DNA of 64,000 nt from Arthrobacter sp. 9V (GCF_902506065.1 NZ_LR732912.1:2230154-2294153), one strand, 5' to 3'; positions 43,059 to 51,923 are shown, counted from the stretch's first letter. The notes: a model not told the origin generated them from the sequence alone. Numbers and translations are program-made.

Positions 43059-44807
43059 CTAACGCCGGGGAATATTGCGCAGATTGCTGCGCGCCATGCT
43101 GACGGCCTCCCCGGCACCGCGGTTCAGCACCACTTTGGACATGGCCGTAGCGAAGCCAATGACCTGCGAGCCCGAAATTTTCGGCGGAATGGACAGGGCA
43201 TTGGGATCAGTGATGAGCTCCACCAACGACGGCCCCGGGTGCGCGAAGGCCGCCCGGTACGCTGACTCGATGTCCGCAGGATCCGTCACGCGCACGGCAT
43301 GGAAACCCAAGGCCCGGGCCACTGCAGCGTAGTTGGCGTCCGGCACGTCCACGCCGAAATCCGGAAGCCCATCCACCAGCATTTCCAGTTTCACCATGCC
43401 CAGCGTGGAGTTGTTGAAGACCACCACGTTCACCGGCAGCTGGTGCGCGGCCACCGTGATGAGCTCACCCAGCAGCATGGACAGTCCACCGTCGCCCGAG
43501 ACGGAAATGACCTGGCGTCCGGGATAAGCCACCTGCGCGCCAATGGCGTGTGGAAGGGCGTTGGCCATGGATCCGTGGAGGAACGAGCCGATCAGCCTGC
43601 GGGTGCCCAGCGGGTTGATGTAACGCGCGGTCCAGACATTGCACATGCCGGTATCGGCTGTGAAGACAGCGTCCTCCGCCGCCACTTGGTCCAGAAGTGA
43701 AGCGGCGTACTCCGGGTGGATGGGCTGCTTCTTCTCCACTTTGCGCGTGTAGGCACCCACGGCCTTGTTCATCAGGCGATCATGCTTCTTCAGCATCTGG
43801 TCAAGGAAACGCCGGTTCTTCTTCGGCGTGACCAACGGCAGCAGGGCCGTCAGGGTGGGCAGGACATCGCCATGAACTGCAACGTCGACGTCGGTTCGCC
43901 GTCCCAGCCGCTGTGCGGCCCTGTCCACCTGGGCCGTACGGGTGTCCGGCAGGAATTGGTCGTAGGGAAAGTCGGTGCCGAGCAGGATGAGCAAGTCTGC
44001 GTCTTCAATGCCCTCCGCTGCCGCTCCATAGCCGAGCAGCCCGGTCATGCCAATATCGAAAGGGTTGTTGTACTGGACGAAGTCCTTGCCACGTAGGGAA
44101 TGACCAATGGGCGCGTTGACCAATTCGGCCAAGGCGATCAGTTCATCGTGGGCGCCTTCGACGCCCGCTCCGGCGAAAATGGCAACCTTACCGGCGTCGT
44201 TGATGGCGTCCGCCAGATCGCGGACGCTTTCCGGATCCGGAACCAAAACGGCTGGCCGGAACGTGGCAGGAAGTGGAGTTGGCGCCGTAGCCTCAATGCC
44301 GGCGATGTCGCCCGGCAGGGTGACAACAGCGACTCCCCCAAGCCCTAGGGCGTTCTGAATAGCGCTGTGCATGACCCGTGGCGCTTGTTCGGCGGTACTG
44401 ATCATTTCCGAATACACGGAGCATTCATTGAACAAACGGTCCGGATGGGTTTCCTGGAAGAATCCGCTGCCGATCTGCTTGCTGGGGATGTGCGAAGCGA
44501 TAGCCAGTACAGGCGCCCCCGTGCGATTTGCGTCGTACAGCCCGTTGATCAGGTGCAGATTGCCGGGGCCGCATGACCCCGCGCACACAGCCAACTTGCC
44601 CGTCAATTGGGCCTCCGCAGCAGCTGCAAAGGCTGCTGCTTCCTCATGGCGAACATGGATCCAGTCGATGCCGCCCTTCTTTGAGCCTCCTGTTTGCCGT
44701 ACAGCATCCACGATTGGATTCAGGCTGTCGCCAACAATTCCGTAGATCCGCTGCACCCCGGCAGCCTGGAGTTGTTCGATGAGTTGGGTGGCAAGTTCCT
44801 TGGCCAT
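43059..44807 (-). CDS. poxB: Pyruvate oxidase/pyruvate:quinone dehydrogenase, TPP-dependent
   Basis: 582 residues with the three-domain TPP enzyme layout. The N-terminal Pyr domain has YGIVGDSLNPIVDAV and HVRHEEAAAFAAAAEA with the catalytic Glu. The middle domain carries FAGAGVEGA. The C-terminal PP domain has GDGGLSMLLGELITVAAHQLPVNVVVFNN with its Mg-binding residues. PoxB converts pyruvate to acetate and CO2, passing electrons to FAD and quinone at the membrane. The C-terminal tail is the proper lipid-interaction region by length. It converges on the UvrA2 gene with a 2-bp gap. A TATATT box upstream could be a -10 element. Confidence 0.9.
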   Translation of the reverse strand: MAKELATQLIEQLQAAGVQRIYGIVGDSLNPIVDAVRQTGGSKKGGIDWIHVRHEEAAAFAAAAEAQLTGKLAVCAGSCGPGNLHLINGLYDANRTGAPVLAIASHIPSKQIGSGFFQETHPDRLFNECSVYSEMISTAEQAPRVMHSAIQNALGLGGVAVVTLPGDIAGIEATAPTPLPATFRPAVLVPDPESVRDLADAINDAGKVAIFAGAGVEGAHDELIALAELVNAPIGHSLRGKDFVQYNNPFDIGMTGLLGYGAAAEGIEDADLLILLGTDFPYDQFLPDTRTAQVDRAAQRLGRRTDVDVAVHGDVLPTLTALLPLVTPKKNRRFLDQMLKKHDRLMNKAVGAYTRKVEKKQPIHPEYAASLLDQVAAEDAVFTADTGMCNVWTARYINPLGTRRLIGSFLHGSMANALPHAIGAQVAYPGRQVISVSGDGGLSMLLGELITVAAHQLPVNVVVFNNSTLGMVKLEMLVDGLPDFGVDVPDANYAAVARALGFHAVRVTDPADIESAYRAAFAHPGPSLVELITDPNALSIPPKISGSQVIGFATAMSKVVLNRGAGEAVSMARSNLRNIPRR

Positions 44808-44894
44808 AGTGTGCAGGCTCCCTCAGTGGTGGTGGTGGGCTGACAGGGCCAATATAGTCGGCCCCACCCGGTCTCACCTGGGAATGCCTGCGGC

Positions 44895-45245
44895 TTAAGC
44901 TGCCAGCCGAGTCTCGAAGAGGCGCTCCGCCAGGCTCACCACGTGGCCCGGCACATTTGCGTCGTTGCCGCTGCTGCCGTGACCGAGGAAAACGGCAGTT
45001 CCACCAACGGTGTCCTCAAGGGGAACGCCCGCCTCCCGGATCAGGACTTCAGCGCGCGGGTTCAGGGGCAAAGGGAGGTGCATTGCTTGGTCGTTCAGAA
45101 GAACATGCCAGCCATTTCCCGTTATTGCTTCAATATTTCCTGCCACAAGGGACTGATAATTTTCGACTGAATTCTCGGTGGGCTCTACACGAACAGGCGC
45201 ATTGAGCTGTGCAGGAATAATTAGAGCATAAATTAGCTTCGGCAT
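44895..45245 (-). CDS. DUF3846 domain protein
   Basis: 116 residues matching the DUF3846 pattern: LIYALIIPAQLNAPVRVEPTE, then a central YQSLVAGNIEAITGNGWHVLLNDQA, then LPLNPRAEVLI and GTAVFLGHGSSGNDANVPGHVVSLAERLF. The family is common on actinophages and plasmids and has no firm function. Its 5' half is noticeably A+T-richer than the surrounding genes. The start ATG has GGAACTTC just upstream. Confidence 0.75.
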   Translation of the reverse strand: MPKLIYALIIPAQLNAPVRVEPTENSVENYQSLVAGNIEAITGNGWHVLLNDQAMHLPLPLNPRAEVLIREAGVPLEDTVGGTAVFLGHGSSGNDANVPGHVVSLAERLFETRLAA

Positions 45246-45313
45246 AGCTTGAAGTTCCTTTTCTCCATGTCAACACCTCTCCTTTCCAGCCTCACAGGGC
45301 AGGCAGCTGCTCT

Positions 45314-45448
45314 TTAGCGCTGGTTTTTCCTAGGCTTCGCAAAGAGGTTTTCACTGCCTTCAGCCTTCGCTCTTTTTTCTGCCCGCTTTTCCAGTATGGA
45401 CTTGCCGGACTTCTTGGATTTGGAACTGGATGGCGACTTACCGGACAT
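45314..45448 (-). CDS. 44-residue Lys/Ser-rich small protein
   Basis: A short frame beginning MSGKSPSSSKSKKSGKS and ending AKPRKNQR, very basic and predicted unstructured, with a helical EKRAEKRAKAEGSE centre. A strong Shine-Dalgarno, GAAGGAG, lies 6 nt before the ATG, which makes it a convincing gene despite its size. The composition suggests nucleic-acid binding or a ribosome/nucleoid associated factor. I do not know its family. It sits upstream of the DUF3846 gene on the same strand. Confidence 0.65.
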   Translation of the reverse strand: MSGKSPSSSKSKKSGKSILEKRAEKRAKAEGSENLFAKPRKNQR

Positions 45449-45601
45449 TTTTTCTCCTTCAATATTTGGGTATGACAACACCATATCAACTTATATTTTT
45501 AAAGCCAGCTACCGAATTTATGGACCCGAAGCGAACCCTGTCTACGCATTTTCCTGAACAATGCTCTGGCCCGGTGACCGGTTAATTGCTAGCGTTGCCG
45601 C

Positions 45602-46846
45602 ATGAACCCATCGAAGCCCCCGGCTGAGATCCTCAACATCGCCGGCCACGAGGTCCGAATCTCCAACCCGGACAAGGTGGTGTTTCCTGAGCCGGGGGTG
45701 ACCAAGCTGGACCTGGTGAACTACTACCTCGCCGTGGCCGAAGGGGCACTACGTGGGGCAGGGGGCCGCCCCATGGTGCTCAAGCGCTTCCCCAAGGGCA
45801 TCGACGCCGAACCGTTCTTTCAAAAGCGCGTGCCCGAGAACCACCCTGGCTTTATTGACACGGCAACACTCCATTACTCCTCCGGTACCTCCGCAGAGGA
45901 AACGGTGATCCGGGATGCTGCCGGCCTTGCATGGGTGGTGAACCTGGGATGCCTGGACCTCAATCCACACCCTGTACGCGCCGAGGACCTTGACCACCCC
46001 GACGAACTACGGGTTGACCTGGACCCGATGCCCGGAGTCGACTGGTCCCGGATTGTTGACACCGCCTATGTAGCTCAGGAGGTACTGGACGACGTCGGCT
46101 TGGTGGGCTGGCCGAAGACGAGCGGCTCCCGAGGGCTCCACATCCTGGTCCGCATTGCACCGCAGTGGTCTTACCGCGACGTTCGCCTCGCCGCGGAAAC
46201 ACTTGCCCGCGAAGTGGAAAATCGCGCTCCCGGACTTGCAACGGCCAAATGGTGGAAAGAGGAACGCGGTGAGAGCGTGTTTGTGGACTTCAACCAGAAC
46301 GCCAAGGACCGCACCGTAGCTTCCGCCTACTCGGTTCGTTCCCGCCCCGACGCCCGCGTCTCAACCCCGCTCACATGGGAAGAAGTCCGATCCGCACGCC
46401 CAGGGCAGTTCACCGTCCGCACAGTGCCCGCACGTTTCCGGGATATGGGTGACCCCCACACAGGAATCGACCAGGCTGCCGGCTCGCTGGACCGACTGTT
46501 GGCCCTTGCAGCTGAGCTTGGTCCTGCTGAGAAAGCACCCAGGAGCGGAGACGGATCCGGTCGCCGGGTTTCAACCATGCCGCTCATCGAGCTGGCCCGG
46601 ACCAAGACCAAACCCGAGGCCCAGGCGGCACTGGATGAGTGGAAGGCCCGGCATCAGGATGTTGTTTCCCTGCTGCATCCCGCCGACGTCCTGGTGGACG
46701 GGATGCGGGGATCCAGCTCGCTCTGGTACCGGGTGCGGATTAACCTTCAACATATTCCCGAAGACCGGCGTCCGCCCCAAGAGGAACTCATTGCAGACTA
46801 CGACCCATGGGCGGGTAAACAATGGCCGGGCCGGCCGGCGCCCTGA
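45602..46846 (+). CDS. Stand-alone LigD-type polymerase domain (PolDom, AEP primase fold)
   Basis: 414 residues of the archaeo-eukaryotic primase-like polymerase used in bacterial end joining. LRVDLDP holds the metal-binding Asp139 and Asp141, followed by GLVGWPKTSGSRGLHILVRI with the SxGxH-type residues, and VFVDFNQNAKDRTVASAYSVR. It can add ribonucleotides at DNA ends. Ligase and phosphoesterase domains are absent, and no Ku gene lies in the window. About 100 C-terminal residues beyond the core are extra. It is preceded by a 150-bp A+T-rich intergenic region. Confidence 0.88.
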   Translation: MNPSKPPAEILNIAGHEVRISNPDKVVFPEPGVTKLDLVNYYLAVAEGALRGAGGRPMVLKRFPKGIDAEPFFQKRVPENHPGFIDTATLHYSSGTSAEETVIRDAAGLAWVVNLGCLDLNPHPVRAEDLDHPDELRVDLDPMPGVDWSRIVDTAYVAQEVLDDVGLVGWPKTSGSRGLHILVRIAPQWSYRDVRLAAETLAREVENRAPGLATAKWWKEERGESVFVDFNQNAKDRTVASAYSVRSRPDARVSTPLTWEEVRSARPGQFTVRTVPARFRDMGDPHTGIDQAAGSLDRLLALAAELGPAEKAPRSGDGSGRRVSTMPLIELARTKTKPEAQAALDEWKARHQDVVSLLHPADVLVDGMRGSSSLWYRVRINLQHIPEDRRPPQEELIADYDPWAGKQWPGRPAP

Positions 46847-46951
46847 AACCGCGCATGATCTGCAGCGCAGCAGTTATGGCGGACAGCGGCGCGTGGCGGT
46901 AGCTTGGGAGTACTTTTCCTTGAAGCAGCCGAGGTACCGGAGGCACTGCCG

Positions 46952-48154
46952 ATGCAAGGCTTGTCCACGTCGCTGGTCCTGATCGCCCTCATGGCGGTGG
47001 TTGCTCCTCTTGCCGGCAGGTTCCTTAATCGCTGGGTCAAAGTGCCGATCGTGGTCTTTGAGATTCTCCTTGGCATCCTCTTAGGTCCCAGCCTCCTGGG
47101 CTGGGTCCAATCCACCTCGTTCACCGATACACTGGCCGACTTCGGGCTGGCCATGCTGTTCTTCGTGGCGGGCAACGAAATTGACTTCACAGCCATCCGC
47201 GGACAACCCGTCTACCGCGCCTCCACAGGCTGGGTGATCTCCTTGGCGGCGGGCATCGGGGCAGGTTTTGTCCTGGTTCCCTCCCCGGAGGCTGCCGTGA
47301 TCATCGGCGTTGCCTTGTGCTCAACGGCCTTGGGCGCGTTGCTCCCCATCCTCCGCGACGCCGGCGCCTCAACTTCGCCAATCGGTGTGGCAGTCACTGC
47401 CGTGGGCGCTGCCGGCGAATTTGGTCCGCTGATTGCCATCTCGCTGTTCTTCAGCAGCAAACAACCGGGAGTGGCATCAGGAGTCCTTCTGGGGTTCGTT
47501 CTCTTGACCGGAGTGGCAATCTACCTGGCTTCCCAAGCGCGGCACACTCTGTTCCACGCCCAAGTATCGGCGACTCTGCACACCAGCAGCCAGTTCGCCA
47601 TGCGGTCCATCCTGTTGATTCTCAGTTCGCTGGTGGTGCTCAGCATGGTCTTGGGACTGGATATGCTGCTGGGTGCCTTTGCCGCTGGGGTTTTGTGGAA
47701 GGTGACCATAGCACGCGCTCCTGAATCGGACAGGAAGACTATTGAGACGAAGATCGATGCCGTAGCTTTCGGTTTCCTGGTACCCATCTTCTTCATCGAC
47801 ACCGGCATTGATTTCGATCTGGGCGCCCTGACCTCCAGCCCCTTCGCCCTGGCTATGGTCCCGCTGTTCCTTGTCCTACTGCTGATCATCCGTGGCCTGC
47901 CCTCATTGCTCGCAGCACCCCCCGGGTCCAGCCCAAGGGACAAAGGTGCGCTCATGCTGTTCGGTGCCACAGCGCTGCCCATCATCGTGGCCGTGACGAC
48001 CATTGGCCGGGAACACGGACTGATCACCACTGGAATTTCGTCCGCCCTCATCGGTGCAGGGATGCTCTCGGTGCTCCTGTTTCCTTTGCTGGCGCTTCGC
48101 CGGTTGCGCCGCCCGGAAGCGCTGACCGCCGGGCTGCGCCCGCCAAAAGCCTGA
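46952..48154 (+). CDS. Cation:proton antiporter (CPA2/KefB-like membrane part)
   Basis: 400 residues with about twelve helices and the Na+/H+ exchanger fold. VPIVVFEILLGILLGPSLLGW is the first conserved block. GLAMLFFVAGNEIDF, GVALCSTALGALLPILRDAG and LGAFAAGVLWK follow, then FFIDTGIDFDL and a late ATALPIIVAVTTIG. No TrkA or USP cytosolic domain is attached. It exchanges Na+ or K+ for protons. ATG at 46952 has GGAGG 9 nt upstream; an in-frame TTG 16 codons earlier is less likely. Confidence 0.85.
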   Translation: MQGLSTSLVLIALMAVVAPLAGRFLNRWVKVPIVVFEILLGILLGPSLLGWVQSTSFTDTLADFGLAMLFFVAGNEIDFTAIRGQPVYRASTGWVISLAAGIGAGFVLVPSPEAAVIIGVALCSTALGALLPILRDAGASTSPIGVAVTAVGAAGEFGPLIAISLFFSSKQPGVASGVLLGFVLLTGVAIYLASQARHTLFHAQVSATLHTSSQFAMRSILLILSSLVVLSMVLGLDMLLGAFAAGVLWKVTIARAPESDRKTIETKIDAVAFGFLVPIFFIDTGIDFDLGALTSSPFALAMVPLFLVLLLIIRGLPSLLAAPPGSSPRDKGALMLFGATALPIIVAVTTIGREHGLITTGISSALIGAGMLSVLLFPLLALRRLRRPEALTAGLRPPKA

Positions 48155-48211
48155 CGCTGCGCAACTGACGCTGCGCAGGGAACTTGTTTGCCCGGAAGCC
48201 TGCCGAAAGTG

Positions 48212-48240
48212 TTGCCCCCGGCGGAACCGGCCCATAGGCT
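48212..48240 (+). promoter_or_regulatory. Candidate promoter of the cold-shock gene
   Basis: TTGCCC (-35) and TAGGCT (-10) are spaced 17 bp apart. The predicted start is about 67 nt ahead of the cold-shock ATG, a leader of a length seen in csp mRNAs. Confidence 0.45.
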
Positions 48241-48313
48241 CATAACGTGAGTGGCAGGGACGGCAAACCGACCAGCGGGACCGACCAGCGACCCGGGTGA
48301 AGGAAATAAAGGC

Positions 48314-48517
48314 ATGGCAACAGGAACAGTCAAGTGGTTTAACGCTGAAAAGGGTTTCGGATTCATCGCCCCGGACGATGGAGGCCCGGACGTGTTTGCT
48401 CACTACTCAGCAATCACGTCCAGCGGATACCGTTCGCTGGAGGAGAACCAAAAGGTCCAATTCGACATCACGCAGGGCCCCAAAGGCCCGCAGGCTGAAA
48501 ACATTCAGCCCGCCTGA
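48314..48517 (+). CDS. Cold-shock protein, CspA family
   Basis: 67 residues, one OB-fold cold-shock domain. [31 protein letters not shown] contains RNP1 (KGFGFI) and RNP2 (DVFAHYS). It binds single-stranded RNA and acts as an RNA chaperone. ATG at 48314 lies within AAATAAAGGC, with AAGGAA just upstream. A bidirectional terminator follows 54 bp after the stop. Confidence 0.95.
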   Translation: MATGTVKWFNAEKGFGFIAPDDGGPDVFAHYSAITSSGYRSLEENQKVQFDITQGPKGPQAENIQPA

Positions 48518-48570
48518 GTTCAGAACATAAGGTTCAGAACTTAACGTTCACAATACAAAGTACGTAACGG

Positions 48571-48604
48571 GAGACCGGCCGGGCCTATTGGCCTGACCGG
48601 TCTC
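48571..48604. terminator. Bidirectional terminator
   Basis: GAGACCGG and CCGGTCTC form an 8-bp stem, extended inward by GGGCC/GGCC-type pairing, between the converging csp and sulfide:quinone reductase-like genes. No long T tract follows. Confidence 0.65.
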
Positions 48605-48614
48605 TTGGCGAATC

Positions 48615-49811
48615 TTACGCCCGGCCTTTGAGGATAAGGTGCCAGTACACCTGCGGGAACATGTCGCGATCCACCCACCAGGAGAGCCGGCTTTCCTTCC
48701 ATGTGGGCACCTTGGGGATGGTGGGCATCGGTTGGTAATTGGCATCGAACTCGGCAAAGACCACGGTTCTCCGGGAAACAGTAAACGGACACACGGAATA
48801 TCCGTTGTACTTCGCGCTGAGAGCTTCGCCTTTTCGTGCCGAGAGCAGATTCTTCGCCAGGACCTTTGTCTGCTTACGGAGCGCGCCGCCGGCCTTCGAG
48901 TTGGCAGTTCCCGCAGCGTCCCCCAGTGACCAGACGTTGGGGTACCTCGAATGCCGCAACGTCCGCGTGTCCACCTCCACAAAGCCGTGATGGTCTCCAG
49001 GCGCCGGCAAGTCCGTCGTTTTGAGCCAGTCCGGTGCTGACTGGGGCGGAACGGCGTTGAGGACGTCGTAGCGCAGTTCCTCCGAGCTGTTGTCCTTGTT
49101 GTTGCGGATAGTGGCCACGCGATCGGCAGCATCCACTGCCACGAGTTCGCTGTTTGTCCGCAGTTCGATGCCGTACTCGGCGATATTGCGGTCAAGCTCA
49201 CGGTCAACCTCGGGGATGCCGAAAACTGTGGGATAAGGCTGGACCATCACAACCCGGATGCTCTCCAGGACGCCCTGCTCCCTCCAGTAGTCACAGGCCA
49301 GGTACATGGGTTTCTGGCTCGCTCCAGCGCATTTGACCGGCCCCGGGGGCATGGTGAAGATGACCGTGCCGGAGGTCATGGAGCTCAACAGTGTCCAAAG
49401 TTTCGGGGCAAGCTCAAACTCGTAGTGCGATGCACCATACGGCGAGTGCACGGACGCTGCCAGCCCCGGCACTGCATCCCAGTGATACTGCAGTCCCGGG
49501 CACACCACAAGGTGCTCGTAGGTCACTGTTGAACCGGAGGCCAGCGCCACCGAATTGGACTTGGCGTCCACATCCATTGCCCTGTCCTTGATCCACGCCA
49601 CGCCCTTGGGCGTTACGGATTCCTGGCTCCGGACGGCTTCCTTCACCAGCGCCCTGCCACCGGCAATATGGGAGAACAGCGGCTGGTAGAGGTGGTGCTC
49701 CTTGGGTTCGATCAGGGCAATGTCCTTGATGCCGTACCGCTTCAAACGTGCGGCCAGGGACACGCCGGCATTGCCCCCGCCGATGATCACCACCTCGTGA
49801 TGCCGTGCCAC
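48615..49811 (-). CDS. Sulfide:quinone oxidoreductase-like flavoprotein
   Basis: 398 residues. HHEVVIIGGGNAGVSLAARL is the FAD dinucleotide motif. PGPVKCAGASQKPMYLACDYW carries Cys161 and Cys173 in the segment typical of SQR, and a third Cys lies in YSVCPFTVS, near residue 340. NVWSLGDAAGTANSKAG is the second FAD motif. SQR oxidises sulfide and reduces the quinone pool at the membrane. The C-terminal SRLSWWVDRDMFPQVYWHLILKG is probably membrane-associated. Type II NADH dehydrogenase is the main alternative, but the cysteines favour SQR. Confidence 0.85.
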   Translation of the reverse strand: MARHHEVVIIGGGNAGVSLAARLKRYGIKDIALIEPKEHHLYQPLFSHIAGGRALVKEAVRSQESVTPKGVAWIKDRAMDVDAKSNSVALASGSTVTYEHLVVCPGLQYHWDAVPGLAASVHSPYGASHYEFELAPKLWTLLSSMTSGTVIFTMPPGPVKCAGASQKPMYLACDYWREQGVLESIRVVMVQPYPTVFGIPEVDRELDRNIAEYGIELRTNSELVAVDAADRVATIRNNKDNSSEELRYDVLNAVPPQSAPDWLKTTDLPAPGDHHGFVEVDTRTLRHSRYPNVWSLGDAAGTANSKAGGALRKQTKVLAKNLLSARKGEALSAKYNGYSVCPFTVSRRTVVFAEFDANYQPMPTIPKVPTWKESRLSWWVDRDMFPQVYWHLILKGRA

Positions 49812-49813
49812 CC

Positions 49814-50020
49814 CTAGCTCTTTTCAGTCAATGCGGAGCCCTTGTGCGCTGCCCTGGCACCGGTTTTCCCGGATTCCACCACGTACTGGGGCTCGTCCTC
49901 ACTGGCCACGTGTTTGTTTCCATCCAGTTCAAAGTCACTCGTCTTCTTTTCCACGATCTTTCCGTGCGTCTTGCCCTGCGGGGTGTTCCACTCCACGTGT
50001 GTTCCCTTGCTCAGTGCCAT
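49814..50020 (-). CDS. HVA/TUDOR-like (DUF2945) small protein
   Basis: 68 residues, matching the hypervirulence-associated TUDOR domain family: MALSKGTHVEWNTPQGKTHGKIVEKKTSDF, then HVASEDEPQYVVES, then AAHKGSAL. It is a single SH3-like barrel of unknown molecular function. ATG at 50020 has AGGAGC 6 nt upstream. It ends 2 bp before the start of the SQR-like gene on the same strand, so the two are co-transcribed. Confidence 0.82.
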   Translation of the reverse strand: MALSKGTHVEWNTPQGKTHGKIVEKKTSDFELDGNKHVASEDEPQYVVESGKTGARAAHKGSALTEKS

Positions 50021-50140
50021 GTCCGCTCCTAGTGTGGTATCCCGGTCCATCTTCCGCTGCTCCACAATAGTAAGCATGGTGATCATTTATGGCCACGTGG
50101 TGGAGCAACCGGAAACCACGTACTGCGGAAAGGACTTTCG

Positions 50141-50953
50141 ATGCTGATCTGCGCCACCTGTGCCGTGGAACGCGAGGAACCCATACCGGATCTCTGTCCG
50201 ATCTGTGCCGACGATCGGCAGTATGTCCCCGAGGACGGACAACACTGGCTTAGTTTGGACCAGCTCGCCCAAAGTGGAGGTCAGGCCGTGCTGGAGCAAA
50301 ATGAACCCGGACTCATAGCGGTCAGTACTGAGCCGAAGGTCGGTATTGGCCAAACTGCCCAGCTTGTGGTGACCTCGCAGGGCTCATTGCTCTGGGATCC
50401 TGTGGGTTTTCTCGATGACGAAGCTGTGCAATCGATCCTTGAGCACGGTCCGGTTGTGGCGATCGCCGCCAGTCATCCGCACATGTTTGGTGTGCAGGTG
50501 GAATGGTCGCGCCGCCTTGGCAACGTTCCGGTCCTGGTGGCGGAGGCAGACCGGGAATGGCTCGGCCGCACAGACCCAAGCATCGCTTATTGGACCGGCA
50601 CCGTTTCGATTTCCGAGGGGTTGGCCCTGCACCAGACAGGCGGGCACTTCCCGGGCAGTGCTGTAGCGCACTGGGCCGCCGGTGCTGACGGAAAAGGGGT
50701 TCTGCTGACCGGTGACAGCGTTTTTCCCAACCCTGATCGGCGCACGGTCGCCTTCATGCGCAGCTACCCGAATCGCTTGCCACTCTCCGGAGCGGTGGCG
50801 CTGCGAATCGCGGCCCAACTGGGAAAGCTTGAGTTCGACCGGATCTACGGCAACTTCAACAACGTCATTTCTTTCGGAGCGAAAGACGCCCTGCTGGACT
50901 CTGCCCGGCGGCATGCAGCTTGGACACGGGGAGACTTTGACCACCTGACGTGA
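50141..50953 (+). CDS. MBL-fold protein with N-terminal zinc ribbon
   Basis: 270 residues. The N-terminus has two CxxC pairs (CATC at 4-7 and CPIC at 19-22), a small zinc ribbon. The remaining body resembles metallo-beta-lactamase fold proteins: LLWDPVGFLDDEAV, AIAASHPHMFGVQVEW, LHQTGGHFPGSAVAHW and GVLLTGDSVFPN. The usual HxHxDH is replaced by SHPHMFG, so the first metal set lacks its Asp-His. Function is unknown and it may not be a hydrolase. Its 3' end overlaps the convergent oleD by 89 bp. Confidence 0.78.
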   Translation: MLICATCAVEREEPIPDLCPICADDRQYVPEDGQHWLSLDQLAQSGGQAVLEQNEPGLIAVSTEPKVGIGQTAQLVVTSQGSLLWDPVGFLDDEAVQSILEHGPVVAIAASHPHMFGVQVEWSRRLGNVPVLVAEADREWLGRTDPSIAYWTGTVSISEGLALHQTGGHFPGSAVAHWAAGADGKGVLLTGDSVFPNPDRRTVAFMRSYPNRLPLSGAVALRIAAQLGKLEFDRIYGNFNNVISFGAKDALLDSARRHAAWTRGDFDHLT

Positions 50954-51923
50954 TGTCCCCTCCGTAGTACTCGGCCAGCTTTGCCAGTCCTTGATCAATG
51001 GAGACGGCAGGTGTCCAGTTGAGGAGGTCGCGGGTGGCGCGTTGATCGAACCAATGGGCGGTAGAGAGCTGCTCAGCGAGGAACCGGGTCATGGGCGGCT
51101 CCTCTTGGCGTCCTGCCCGGATCCACAATTTCTCCACTACCGCTCCGGCTGCCCGCGCCAACTCACCTGGAACAGACCACGACGGCGGGGCCACCCCGCC
51201 TGCCGCGCAAATGCCTGCCAGCAGCTCGCCGATGGGTCTGGGCTCACCGTTGCTGACCACCACGGCTTTGCCATGGACGTATTCCATACGGTGCAGCGCT
51301 GCGACGATTGCCGAAGCGGCGTTGTCCACATACGTTGTGTCGATCAGGGCAGCGCCGGAGTCAAGCAGTGGTAGCCTGCCGCGTCCCGCGCGCGCCAGAA
51401 CGCGTTCAACCAACTGGGTGTCGCCGGGCCCCCACACAATGTGGGGGCGCACTGCTGCCACCCGCAAATCGGCACCGTCGGCCGCGAGGGCCAGCAATTC
51501 AGCCTCGGCCTTGGTACGGGCATAGTCACCGCGCGCATGCGGCGGGTCAGCTTGCTCCGCATCGGAGCCCATGATGGCTGCACCGGAGTGGGCAACAGAC
51601 GGTGAGGAGACAAACACCATGTCCCGCACTCCGGCAGCCCGGCCAAGGCGCAGCAGCAGGCGGGTGCCTTCAACATTTACGGCATCAAATTCGGCCGCGT
51701 GCCCGGTGATGGATACTTTGGCAGCGAGGTGGACCACTCCCTCTGCACCATCCAGTGCGCGCTGGAGGGCGTCGTCGTCGTTAATGGATCCCCGGAAGTC
51801 TTCCACGCCGTCCACCCCTGAAGGGCGGCGCTGAAACGATGCTACGTCATGGCCCTGACGCACCAGCTGCCGGGCCACCTCGCCTCCAAGGAGTCCGCTG
51901 GCGCCGGTGACAAGTACCCTCAT
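50865..51923 (-). CDS. oleD: OleD: NADPH-dependent 2-alkyl-3-ketoacid reductase
   Basis: 352 residues, extended SDR fold. RVLVTGASGLLGGEV is the nucleotide motif and YARTKAEAE carries the Tyr-x3-Lys pair. VVHLAAKVSITGHAAEFDAVNVEGT matches 3-beta-hydroxysteroid dehydrogenase/OleD proteins. In olefin synthesis OleD reduces the beta-keto acid made by OleA to the beta-hydroxy acid. ATG at 51923 overlaps the oleBC stop (ATGA). The C-terminal 40 residues run past the fold and overlap a convergent gene. Confidence 0.88.
   Translation of the reverse strand: MRVLVTGASGLLGGEVARQLVRQGHDVASFQRRPSGVDGVEDFRGSINDDDALQRALDGAEGVVHLAAKVSITGHAAEFDAVNVEGTRLLLRLGRAAGVRDMVFVSSPSVAHSGAAIMGSDAEQADPPHARGDYARTKAEAELLALAADGADLRVAAVRPHIVWGPGDTQLVERVLARAGRGRLPLLDSGAALIDTTYVDNAASAIVAALHRMEYVHGKAVVVSNGEPRPIGELLAGICAAGGVAPPSWSVPGELARAAGAVVEKLWIRAGRQEEPPMTRFLAEQLSTAHWFDQRATRDLLNWTPAVSIDQGLAKLAEYYGGDITSGGQSLPVSKLHAAGQSPAGRLSLRKK

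Noticed and set aside
44808..44895. TATATT box upstream of poxB as a promoter
   Set aside because: No acceptable -35 box at the right distance could be found, so it is mentioned only under poxB.
48151..48177. 13-bp direct repeat CTGACGCTGCGCA at the antiporter stop codon
   Set aside because: Two copies at a 14-bp period, without other signs of mobility or regulation. Probably chance.
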